Source: Patescibacteria group bacterium
GTDB taxonomy: Bacteria; Patescibacteriota; Minisyncoccia; Phycocordibacterales; EsbW-18
Direction: 5' to 3'
DNA length: 23,715 nt
Assembly: GCA_030917725.1 (NCBI GenBank)
Contig: JAUPUE010000025.1
Span: 1 to 23,715, forward strand
A model generated the notes under the pieces. The model was not told where the DNA came from and ran no database searches. It saw only the letters and a list, made by a program, of their open reading frames with translations. How positions within the stretch are numbered: the first letter of the stretch is position 1; each line of letters starts with the position of its first letter. Positions 11,282-18,670 of the stretch are shown here, piece after piece. The translations under genes were made by a program, and so were the position numbers.

Positions 11282-11836
11282 ATGGCATATTCATTCAATA
11301 CATTTAAAGAACAGCTTGCGGGGGTTCCCGAATGGCTCACCAAGGAGCTCGGCAACATCCAGACGGGTCGTGCAACCATCGCGTTCTTCGATGGTATTCG
11401 TGCGGAAAGCTACGGCGCGCAGATGCCACTCAACCAGCTTGCTGGTATGACAATTGAAGATGCGCGAACAATCCGCATCGCTCCATGGGCGCAAGACACA
11501 ACAACGTCAATCGAGAAGGCTATTCGTGAGGCAAACCTTGGTGTGTCGGTTGTGAACGACGGTAAGGGTCTTCGTGCGATTTTCCCTGAGCTTACTGGTG
11601 AGACACGCGAAAAATACGCAAAGATCGTTGGCAAAAAGCTCGAAGAAGCGCGCATCTCTGTGCGCGGTTTTCGCGAAGAAGCCTGGACTGATATTCAGAA
11701 GCTCGAGAAAGAAGGTGAACTTTCCGAAGACGAAAAGTTCAAAGGAAAAGAAACAATGGAGTCGATGGTCAAAGAGACCAACGAAAAGCTCGAAGCGATT
11801 GCTAAGCGTAAAGAAGAAGAGATCCTAAGCCTCTAA
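11282..11836 (+). CDS. frr: Ribosome recycling factor
   Basis: A 184-residue protein of normal family length that splits post-termination ribosomes together with EF-G. Conserved parts include LGNIQTGRATIAFFDGI near the N-terminus (the helix-bundle strand ahead of the second domain), PLNQLAGMTIEDARTIRIAPW, and the C-terminal helix starting SVRGFREEAWTDIQKLEKEGELSEDE. It opens a run of co-directional genes, with rseP starting 3 nt after its stop; in many bacteria frr likewise neighbours membrane and lipid genes. The upstream -10 box lies 7 nt before the ATG, so its mRNA is expected to be leaderless. Confidence 0.97.
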   Translation: MAYSFNTFKEQLAGVPEWLTKELGNIQTGRATIAFFDGIRAESYGAQMPLNQLAGMTIEDARTIRIAPWAQDTTTSIEKAIREANLGVSVVNDGKGLRAIFPELTGETREKYAKIVGKKLEEARISVRGFREEAWTDIQKLEKEGELSEDEKFKGKETMESMVKETNEKLEAIAKRKEEEILSL

Positions 11837-11839
11837 TCA

Positions 11840-12937
11840 ATGTCAGTCGTCCTCTTCATCGTCATCCTCGCAGTCCTCATTCTCTTTCACGAGCTCGGTC
11901 ACTTTTTAGCGGCTCGTTCTGTTGGTGCACGTGTTGATGAATTCGGCATCGGTTTTCCTCCACGCGCGTGGGCATTTCGTCCAAAGGGAAGTGAGACAGA
12001 ATATTCGATTAACTGGATCCCATTCGGCGGTTTTGTTCGCATCTTAGGCGAGAATGGCCTTGATGAAATTGCCGAAGCGGACAAATCACGTTCGCTCACG
12101 TCAAAGAATCGTCTAGCGCAGGTGTGGGTCTTGTGTGCCGGCGTTCTCTTTAACGTTCTCATGGGATGGGTATTTCTGTCGATTGCATTCATGTCGGGCG
12201 TTCAATCATCGGTCACCGCTGATACACAGGGACTCGTTGGAGCTCCGGAGATAACGATTCTTCAGGCGCTCGAGGAGACGCCCGCATCCGAGGCTGGTTT
12301 TGAATCCGGCGACGTTATCCGAGCGATGACGCGTGATGGCGATACAGAGGAGACTATTCCTCAGAGTGTTGAACATGTGCAGGAATTTATCGGAGCATCG
12401 GCAGGCATTCCACTTACGTTCACATTCGAACGTGGAGATGATGTTAAGTCGCTCACCGTTACGCCGGAAATCAACGATCAGCGCAAAGGTATCATCGGCG
12501 TATCACTCGATCTCATTGGTACGGTAAAACTTTCTCCGTTCGGTGCGGTCGTCGAGGGTGCGCGCATGACAGGCAAGTTCTTGGTTTCGATTGCACAGGG
12601 CCTCGGTGGTTTCGTTCGTGATGCCTTCTCGGGTACCGCTGATTACACGCAAGTCTCAGGTCCTGTCGGCATCGTTGGTATGGTGGGCTCGGTTTCGTCC
12701 CAGGGCTTCATTGCACTTCTCTCATTTGCGGCAATCATCTCGCTCAACCTAGCAATCATCAACCTCGTGCCATTCCCAGCGCTCGATGGTGGTCGCGTGC
12801 TTTTCATACTGATTGAAGCAATCACCCGCAAGCCGCTCCCCGTGAGGGTCACACAATGGGCCAACATCATCGGATTCGGAATCCTCATTCTTCTGATGAT
12901 CCTTATCACTGTGAACGACGTCATCAATCTTTTCTAA
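11840..12937 (+). CDS. rseP: RseP/RasP-type site-2 protease (M50 family)
   Basis: A 365-residue intramembrane zinc metalloprotease that cuts membrane-bound substrates such as anti-sigma factors and leftover signal peptides. The zinc motif HELGH is at residues 17-21 in the first membrane helix, and the third ligand is Asp316 in NLVPFPALDGGR. A PDZ domain occupies about residues 130-215 (ASEAGFESGDVI is its ligand-binding turn region). Further membrane helices are at about 95-118, 288-310 and 338-360. It follows frr by 3 nt and precedes proS by 9 nt, so the three are probably one transcript. No substrate gene such as an anti-sigma factor is in the window. Confidence 0.95.
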   Translation: MSVVLFIVILAVLILFHELGHFLAARSVGARVDEFGIGFPPRAWAFRPKGSETEYSINWIPFGGFVRILGENGLDEIAEADKSRSLTSKNRLAQVWVLCAGVLFNVLMGWVFLSIAFMSGVQSSVTADTQGLVGAPEITILQALEETPASEAGFESGDVIRAMTRDGDTEETIPQSVEHVQEFIGASAGIPLTFTFERGDDVKSLTVTPEINDQRKGIIGVSLDLIGTVKLSPFGAVVEGARMTGKFLVSIAQGLGGFVRDAFSGTADYTQVSGPVGIVGMVGSVSSQGFIALLSFAAIISLNLAIINLVPFPALDGGRVLFILIEAITRKPLPVRVTQWANIIGFGILILLMILITVNDVINLF

Positions 12938-12946
12938 ATTCCCACT

Positions 12947-14206
12947 ATGACCGTAACAAAACAATCACACCTATTCACTAAAACCCGCCGCGAAGCACCT
13001 GCAGACGAAACTGCCAAAAATGCACAGCTTCTTATTCGTGGAGGATTTGTCCACAAAGAGATGGCCGGCGTCTATGACCTTCTCCCGCTCGGTGTCCGTG
13101 TGCTCAATAAGATAAATGGAATCATCCGCGAAGAGATGAACGCAGTCGGTGGACAAGAAGTGCATCTCTCCGCTCTTCAAAATCCCGAGACGTGGAAGAC
13201 AACAAATCGTTGGGACGATGAGGTCGTCGACAACTGGTTTAAAACAGAGTTGAAGGCTGGCGGAATGCTCGGTCTGGGGTTCACCCATGAAGAACCGCTC
13301 ACAGAGCTCATGAAGAATCACATCTCTTCGTATCGCGATCTACCACGGGCCGTCTATCAGATTCAGACGAAGTTTCGTAACGAGCTTCGCGCCAAGAGTG
13401 GCATCATGCGCGGACGGGAGTTCCTCATGAAGGATATGTACTCTTTCTCGTCCAACGAAGCAGAACATCTAGCTTTCTATGAAAAGGCAAAAGAGGCTTA
13501 CTTCAACGTTTTTCGGCGTGTCGGCTTAGGTGAGACGACATATCTTACCTTTGCTTCAGGTGGCAGCTTCTCGAAGTTTTCGCACGAGTTCCAGACAGTA
13601 ACAGAAGCTGGTGAAGATACCATCTATATCTCCAAGGAGAATAAGATCGCTATTAACAAAGAAGTCTTTACTGATGAAGTGAAGAAAGATCTTGGTTTGG
13701 GTGACGATTTCATCGAGGCAAAAGCTGTCGAGGTGGGGAACATCTTTACGCTCGCTACTAAATTCTCTGATGCGCTCGGGCTCACGTACAAAGATGAAAC
13801 GGGAGAGGTGAAGCCAGTCTTCATGGGTTCATATGGTATCGGTCCTACACGTCTCATTGGAACGATTGTTGAAACGCTCGCGGATGACAAAGGTATTGTC
13901 TGGCCAAAATCAGTCGCTCCATACGATGTGCACCTTGTAGTGATTGGAAGCGAAAAACCGGATGTCGCTACTCATGCTGAGAAGATCGCCGCTGACCTCT
14001 CTGTTCAAGGATTCGATGTACTTCTTGATGACCGTGATGCCCGCACAGGAGAGAAGCTTGGCGATGCCGATCTCATTGGTATCCCAATGCGCGTGGTAAT
14101 TTCCGAGAAAACGATGGCAGAAGGCAAATTGGAGGCAAAGGCACGCACTGCCGATGCGGCTTCGTTCATGACGTTTGACGAGGTTGTTGAGGCTCTCAAG
14201 AGCTAA
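12947..14206 (+). CDS. proS: Prolyl-tRNA synthetase, form without editing insertion
   Basis: A 419-residue class II synthetase that charges tRNA-Pro. Motif 1 (AGVYDLLPLGVRVLNKI, 40-56), motif 2 (TKFRNELRAK with GIMRGREFLMKDMYSF, 141-166) and motif 3 (MGSYGIGPTRLIG) are present, followed by the anticodon-binding domain (from about residue 322, DVHLVVIGSEK, with DDRDARTGEKLGDADLIGIP). Typical bacterial ProRS is about 570 residues because an editing domain (INS) of about 180 residues lies between motifs 2 and 3; here that gap is only about 100 residues and shows no INS motif. Such short forms are known in alphaproteobacteria and elsewhere. Mischarged Ala-tRNA-Pro would need a separate deacylase, none of which is in the window. 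Confidence 0.96.
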   Translation: MTVTKQSHLFTKTRREAPADETAKNAQLLIRGGFVHKEMAGVYDLLPLGVRVLNKINGIIREEMNAVGGQEVHLSALQNPETWKTTNRWDDEVVDNWFKTELKAGGMLGLGFTHEEPLTELMKNHISSYRDLPRAVYQIQTKFRNELRAKSGIMRGREFLMKDMYSFSSNEAEHLAFYEKAKEAYFNVFRRVGLGETTYLTFASGGSFSKFSHEFQTVTEAGEDTIYISKENKIAINKEVFTDEVKKDLGLGDDFIEAKAVEVGNIFTLATKFSDALGLTYKDETGEVKPVFMGSYGIGPTRLIGTIVETLADDKGIVWPKSVAPYDVHLVVIGSEKPDVATHAEKIAADLSVQGFDVLLDDRDARTGEKLGDADLIGIPMRVVISEKTMAEGKLEAKARTADAASFMTFDEVVEALKS

Positions 14207-14232
14207 GACACGAAGCGCCGTTATCCACAACT

Positions 14233-14260
14233 TTGTAGGGTGCGCGCTTTCATCTACAAT
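14233..14260 (+). promoter_or_regulatory. Candidate promoter of the mre operon
   Basis: TTGTAG (14233-14238), 16-nt spacer, TACAAT (14255-14260), 10 nt before the mreB ATG. The leader would be about 3-5 nt. Confidence 0.45.
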
Positions 14261-14270
14261 AAGCCGGCAC

Positions 14271-15335
14271 ATGTGGGACAAACTTAAACAGAAGCTCCAG
14301 AGCTTCGTCTCTGACGATATTGGTATCGATCTCGGTACGGCGAATACGCTCGTCTATGTTCGCGGACGCGGCATCATCATCAATGAGCCAACTGTGGTGG
14401 CGGTCAACAACAAGACCGGTCAGGTGGTAGCAGTTGGTGCTGAAGCCAAGCGCATGCTCGGACGCACTCCTGAGCATATCGCAGCAATCCGCCCGCTCGA
14501 AGGCGGCGTCATTTCTGACTTCGAAGTTACCGAAGAATTCTTGGCGCACCTCGTTCGTCGCGCGCAAGGTGACAGCAAAAAACTTTTGGGTCCGCGCGTT
14601 GTCATTGGCGTGCCGTTTGGAACGACCAACGTCGAGCGTCGCGCAGTTCGTGATGCTGCACGAAACGCTGGAGCGCGTGAGACGTACATCGTCGAACAGC
14701 CAATGGCCGCTGCGCTTGGTATTCGTCTTCCGATTGATGATGCGAGCGGAAGCATGATCGTCGACATCGGTGGCGGTACAACCGATATCACCGTCATTTC
14801 GCTTTCGGGTGTCGTTAACGGCAAGAACATCAAGATTGCCGGTGATCGTTTCAATGCCGACATCATCAGCTACGTCCGTGACGAGTTCAAGATTCTCATT
14901 GGTGAGCGTACTGCCGAGGATCTCAAGATCACCGCAGGAGCGATTCTTGCTGAAGCAAAGCCAATCGAGGTGACCATCCGCGGCCGAGATCTCATTACGG
15001 GTCTTCCAAGGGAAGTGGTTGTTACCGATGCTGACGTCCGTGAAGCAATTGCAACATCGATCGACACGCTTGTTGAGTCAATCAAAGAAGTGCTTGAGAC
15101 GACGCCTCCTGAAGTGGTTTCGGACGTTATGCGTCGCGGTATCTACCTTGTTGGTGGCGGTGCACTCATCCGTGGTCTTGATGCATTCCTTTCCGAATGG
15201 CTTAAAGTTCCCGTTTACGTTGCTGAAGACCCGCTCACTGCTGTTGCCCGCGGAACCGGTCTCGTCGTCGAAGAGACCGAGCGTTATCGTGACATCATTG
15301 TTGATGAAGAACATGCACTTCCTCCTACCGCGTAG
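14271..15335 (+). CDS. mreB: Rod shape-determining protein MreB
   Basis: A 354-residue bacterial actin that forms filaments under the membrane and guides lateral wall synthesis. The start at 14271 gives MWDKLKQKLQSFVSDDIGID, with an amphipathic N-terminal helix for membrane binding. Nucleotide-pocket motifs are DIGIDLGTANTLVYVRG (phosphate 1), IVDIGGGTTDITVIS (phosphate 2) and GIYLVGGGALIRGL (adenosine). IVEQPMAAALGI and GDRFNADI are also typical. Length is normal for MreB (330-350). It heads the mreB-mreC-mreD-mrdA cluster and overlaps mreC by 23 nt. Its own candidate promoter lies in the 64-nt gap after proS. Confidence 0.97.
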   Translation: MWDKLKQKLQSFVSDDIGIDLGTANTLVYVRGRGIIINEPTVVAVNNKTGQVVAVGAEAKRMLGRTPEHIAAIRPLEGGVISDFEVTEEFLAHLVRRAQGDSKKLLGPRVVIGVPFGTTNVERRAVRDAARNAGARETYIVEQPMAAALGIRLPIDDASGSMIVDIGGGTTDITVISLSGVVNGKNIKIAGDRFNADIISYVRDEFKILIGERTAEDLKITAGAILAEAKPIEVTIRGRDLITGLPREVVVTDADVREAIATSIDTLVESIKEVLETTPPEVVSDVMRRGIYLVGGGALIRGLDAFLSEWLKVPVYVAEDPLTAVARGTGLVVEETERYRDIIVDEEHALPPTA

Positions 15336-16110
15336 ACATCGGACATTTCGTCCTTCATATCTGGCAACAACCGTAGCGATTATCGCTGCGGTTCTCATTG
15401 CTATTGTTCAACCCCATTGGCTCGATGCACTCTTCCTCCAAGCTTCGGGCGGAATGTTCGCGGTGCACGCGGAGCTTGTGCAAGGATCAGAAGGGGTTCA
15501 GGCACGCCTCATGAGCAAACAAGATCTCGCAACGGAGAATCAGATGTTACGAGAAGAAAACACGCGCCTTGCGGTTCGTGCTGCGTTGTACGATGAGGTG
15601 ATTGCTGAGCGCGATCGTATCTTTGAGCGATTTGGGCGTGACCCTTTGATGACTGGTGTGCTTGCACGAGTCGTTGCGGCTCCGTCGCGTTCACCGTATG
15701 ACGTCATCCTCATCGATGTGGGTACTGACGACGGGATTTCGGAAGGGGATGAAGCATGGTTTGATACCACACTTATGCTCGGTACGGTCGAGAGTGTGAG
15801 CTCAAACGTTGCACGCGTCCGTCTGTTCTCGTCACCAGGCGTTGAGACGCCTGTGATGGCTGGTACGAGCACGGAAGCGCTCTTTACGGCCATTGGGTCT
15901 GGCGGTGGAGCGTTTGAGGTGAGTATTCCAAAAGACATTTCTATCAAAGTGGAAGATGCACTCATGCTTCCCACACAAGGACATGGAACACTTGGATTTG
16001 TGCGAGAAGTTACTTCTCATGACACCGATTCATTCCAGACAGTGCGAGCGATTCTTCCAATCAATCTCTTCGAAACCCGCGAAGTCCTCATTCGACCTGC
16101 TGGTCGCTAA
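15313..16110 (+). CDS. mreC: Rod shape-determining protein MreC
   Basis: A 265-residue protein with a short basic inside tail (LLPRRHRTFRPS), one membrane helix (about 17-36), a coiled coil rich in Glu/Leu (about 60-98, QDLATENQMLREENTRL), then the outside beta-rich domain with RVVAAPSRSPYDVILIDVG, a typical MreC strand set (family form: viarspspwy..l.id.G). It links MreB inside to penicillin-binding proteins outside. The chosen ATG lies within the last codons of mreB (23-nt overlap); no other start gives a sensible N-terminus. The C-terminal half is slightly shorter than in model rods. Confidence 0.92.
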   Translation: MHFLLPRRHRTFRPSYLATTVAIIAAVLIAIVQPHWLDALFLQASGGMFAVHAELVQGSEGVQARLMSKQDLATENQMLREENTRLAVRAALYDEVIAERDRIFERFGRDPLMTGVLARVVAAPSRSPYDVILIDVGTDDGISEGDEAWFDTTLMLGTVESVSSNVARVRLFSSPGVETPVMAGTSTEALFTAIGSGGGAFEVSIPKDISIKVEDALMLPTQGHGTLGFVREVTSHDTDSFQTVRAILPINLFETREVLIRPAGR

Positions 16111-16115
16111 CCACC

Positions 16116-16379
16116 ATGGGCATCCGACTCCTCACACTTTTTACCCTCATCATCGGGGCATTCATCGCCCCTTGGTGGGCTGTGGCAATCGGTATCGCCA
16201 TTTGCGCTCTCGCATATCGGAACTTTCTTGAGGCGCTCATCCCAGCCCTCATTCTCGATGTTCTCTACGGAGCGCACCCAATCTTTGGCATTCCAGGATT
16301 CATCACGCTCTCTACGGCAGCCTTGCTCGTCTTGTCGCTTCTCGCGGAGAGCTCTATTCGTGGCCATGTTCGCATTTAG
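16116..16379 (+). CDS. mreD: Short MreD-like membrane protein
   Basis: An 87-residue, strongly hydrophobic protein with about three membrane helices (4-17, 19-34, 40-78 as two close segments, with ALILDVLYGAHPIFGIPGF between). MreD normally has 5-6 helices in about 160 residues; here only about half is present. Identity as MreD rests mainly on its place between mreC (5 nt before) and mrdA (overlap of 14 nt) and on the LDVLYG...G-I-x-G-F stretch, which resembles the MreD pattern (l-D-l-l-x-g-x-x-l-G). No frameshifted remainder is seen downstream, as the PBP2 frame begins at once. It may be a true minimal MreD. Confidence 0.65.
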   Translation: MGIRLLTLFTLIIGAFIAPWWAVAIGIAICALAYRNFLEALIPALILDVLYGAHPIFGIPGFITLSTAALLVLSLLAESSIRGHVRI

Positions 16380-18066
16380 ACCATTTAAAAAAAAGACAGT
16401 ACGCGAGATCGCCCCTGATGAGATTTTTCTCGACTCGCACAATTCGCCCAAATTCGATCGTCATCAGTTCGAAGGACGTATCGAGCGTCCGATTGGCCGT
16501 ACGGCTCTGTCGATCTTTTCTATATCGCTCATTGTTATAGCAGCTGGTCTTCTCTATAAAACATTTTCATTGCAGATTGTGAACGGTGATGAATACCGCG
16601 AACAAGCAGAGCAGAATCGTCTCGCACACTCAGTTCTCTTTCCTGATCGTGGTGTCATCTATGATCGAACAGGTGAGCTCTTGGCATGGAATGAACTCTT
16701 TGATGTGGCAACGACATCCGAAGAAGAAGTGCGGGAGTTCGCATATCGCGGATATTCTACGACAACCGGCATTGCGCACGTGATGGGATTCGTCTCATAT
16801 CCCAAGAAGGACACCTCGGGATTCTACTTTCAAGAAGAGACGACTGGCGTTTCAGGCATCGAAAAAGTTTATGACGAATTACTTGCCGGTGTGCGAGGAA
16901 CCAAGATTCTCGAAGAAGATGCACGTGGCAACATTCTTTCTGAGTCCGTTATTGATCAGCCTGAGGCAGGGGAGGCGCTCACGCTTACAATCGACGCCGC
17001 GGTTGAACACCAGCTTGGGACGTATATCTCGGAGCTCGCAGCCAATGTTGGTTTTGACGGTGGTGCGAGCGTCATTCTTGATGTTCGCACCGGAGAGATC
17101 TTGGCGCTTGTGAGCATTCCTGACTACGATTCGAATGCGGTATCTGCAGGTGATCAGGAAGCGCTCGAACGTTATGGCTCGGATCCCGCTACACCGTTCC
17201 TCAACCGCGCGATCAGCGGGCGCTACACTCCTGGATCCATCATCAAACCTTTCATCGCGATTGGTGCATTGTCTGAAGGCGTCATCACGCCCGAGAAGCA
17301 GATTTACAGCGATGGTGCCCTCCGTATCCCGAACCCGTACAATCCTGACAAGCCGACGATTATGAAGGACTGGAAGGCGCATGGGTGGACAGATGTTCGA
17401 CACGCGCTCGCGGTGTCGTCTGACGTTTATTTCTATCAAGTCGGTGGTGGATTTGGTGATCAGAAAGGACTTGGAATCAATCGCATCGATGAATACGTGA
17501 GCATGTTCAAGATTGGTGAGCCGACCGGTATCGATCTTCCAGGTGAAGTCGAAGGAACGATCCCAACAATCGCATGGAAGGCAAAGCTCTTTCCCGATGA
17601 CCCATGGCGCGTGGGTGACACCTATAACACTGCGATCGGTCAGTATGGATTCCAAGTAACGCCGATTCAGATGGCTCGTGCAGTCGCTGCTATCGCCAAT
17701 GACGGTCTGTTGGTCACACCGCATCTCATAGCCGAGACCGAGACTGAAGTTGAACGCATCGATGTTGATACGGATGTTCTTCAGATCGTCCGTGAAGGTA
17801 TGCGACTCTCGGTTACCGAAGGAACATCAAAAGCGATGAGTTATCCAGACTTTGCTGTGGCGGGGAAGTCAGGAACCGCCGAGCTCGGTGTAAGTAAGCA
17901 GAATGTGAACTCGTGGATCGTGGGCTTTTGGCCGTACGACAATCCGCGTTTCGCCTTTGCTACGGTCATGGAACACGGGCCTGTCACGAACCTTATGGGG
18001 TCTGCTTCGGTCATGAGGCGTCTCTTTGATTGGATGCGAATCTATACGCCGCAATACCTGGAATAG
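16366..18066 (+). CDS. mrdA: Penicillin-binding protein 2, class B transpeptidase
   Basis: A 566-residue elongation-specific transpeptidase that cross-links peptidoglycan with MreBCD and RodA. An inside tail of about 45 residues precedes one membrane helix (about 46-70). The pedestal domain has FPDRGVIYDRTGELLAWN, and the catalytic domain shows Ser291-x-x-Lys294 (PGSIIKPF), Ser351-Ser352-Asp353 in place of the usual SxN, and KSGT at 501-504. The ATG at 16366 overlaps mreD by 14 nt and gives MFAFRPFKKK. No rodA follows, although it usually does; greA begins 75 nt later with its own promoter. Confidence 0.95.
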   Translation: MFAFRPFKKKTVREIAPDEIFLDSHNSPKFDRHQFEGRIERPIGRTALSIFSISLIVIAAGLLYKTFSLQIVNGDEYREQAEQNRLAHSVLFPDRGVIYDRTGELLAWNELFDVATTSEEEVREFAYRGYSTTTGIAHVMGFVSYPKKDTSGFYFQEETTGVSGIEKVYDELLAGVRGTKILEEDARGNILSESVIDQPEAGEALTLTIDAAVEHQLGTYISELAANVGFDGGASVILDVRTGEILALVSIPDYDSNAVSAGDQEALERYGSDPATPFLNRAISGRYTPGSIIKPFIAIGALSEGVITPEKQIYSDGALRIPNPYNPDKPTIMKDWKAHGWTDVRHALAVSSDVYFYQVGGGFGDQKGLGINRIDEYVSMFKIGEPTGIDLPGEVEGTIPTIAWKAKLFPDDPWRVGDTYNTAIGQYGFQVTPIQMARAVAAIANDGLLVTPHLIAETETEVERIDVDTDVLQIVREGMRLSVTEGTSKAMSYPDFAVAGKSGTAELGVSKQNVNSWIVGFWPYDNPRFAFATVMEHGPVTNLMGSASVMRRLFDWMRIYTPQYLE

Positions 18067-18084
18067 GGAGTCTTGAGTTGTCCG

Positions 18085-18111
18085 TTGACTTCCAGGTCTT
18101 TGCCCTATAAA
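18085..18111 (+). promoter_or_regulatory. Promoter of greA
   Basis: TTGACT (18085-18090) and TATAAA (18106-18111) with a short 15-nt spacer; reading TAAAGT (18108-18113) as the -10 gives 17. The leader is about 22 nt and lacks a ribosome binding site. Confidence 0.5.
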
Positions 18112-18141
18112 GTGGGGCGTCAAATCCCTTAACGAATACCT

Positions 18142-18612
18142 ATGAACGAAGAAAAAGCATATCTCACAAAAGAAAAACACGCAGAGCTCACGATTGAGCT
18201 TGAAACACTTATCACGGTTCGTCGTCCCGAGATTGCAAAGCAGCTCGAGTACGCTCGTTCGCTTGGTGATCTTTCTGAAAATGCCGAGTACCAACAGGCT
18301 CGTCAGACACAAGGTGAGATTGAATCGCGCATCAAGCACCTCACACGCATTCTCAAAGATGCCGAGATTGTGAAGCTTCACCACGGCGATACTGTCGCTG
18401 TTGGTTCAACAGTCACCGTCAAGCGCAAAGGTGATGACGAGGAAAAGACTTACTCGGTTGTTGGCTCCGAAGAAGCTGACACCACGCTCGGCCGTATCTC
18501 CCTCAATTCTCCTCTTGGTGAAGCTATGATGGGCAAGGTCAAAGGCGACACCTTTACCTTTGTTGCTCCAAACGGCAAGAAGCTCGAGTACACCATCCTC
18601 AAGATAGGCTAA
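18142..18612 (+). CDS. greA: Transcript cleavage factor GreA
   Basis: A 156-residue factor of normal length that rescues backtracked RNA polymerase by stimulating cleavage of the RNA 3' end. The N-terminal coiled coil carries the acidic tip LGDLSENAEYQQAR (Asp43 and Glu46 chelate the active-site magnesium). The C-terminal FKBP-like domain has GSTVTVKRKGD, SPLGEAMMGKVKGDTF and ends with LEYTILKIG, all typical. It has its own promoter after mrdA. A small AACCC/GGGTT hairpin (18611-18625) and heptad units separate it from lysS, with only 58 nt between the genes. Confidence 0.96.
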   Translation: MNEEKAYLTKEKHAELTIELETLITVRRPEIAKQLEYARSLGDLSENAEYQQARQTQGEIESRIKHLTRILKDAEIVKLHHGDTVAVGSTVTVKRKGDDEEKTYSVVGSEEADTTLGRISLNSPLGEAMMGKVKGDTFTFVAPNGKKLEYTILKIG

Positions 18613-18625
18613 CCCCTCCAGGGTT
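18611..18625 (+). terminator. Weak hairpin after greA
   Basis: AACCC and GGGTT pair around CTCCA, beginning inside the greA stop codon. CTTGGCCTTTT follows; the U-tract is distant, so it is at best a partial terminator. Confidence 0.3.
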
Positions 18626-18645
18626 CTTGGCCTTTTACACCTTTG

Positions 18646-18666
18646 GCTGTAAGCTAAAGGCTAATC
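18646..18666 (+). repeat. Degenerate heptad repeat, copy D (3 units)
   Basis: Units GCTGTAA, GCTAAAG, GCTAATC on the plus strand; on the minus strand the phase gives GCCTTTA and GCTTACA, close to the units of copies B and C. It lies 4 nt before the lysS ATG, in its leader or promoter. Confidence 0.4.
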
Positions 18667-18670
18667 TTTT

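Noticed and set aside
16879..17724. A 281-codon open frame on the minus strand inside mrdA
   Set aside because: It is antisense to a well-supported PBP2 with all catalytic motifs; its translation is Arg/Cys-rich with no domain and no promoter.
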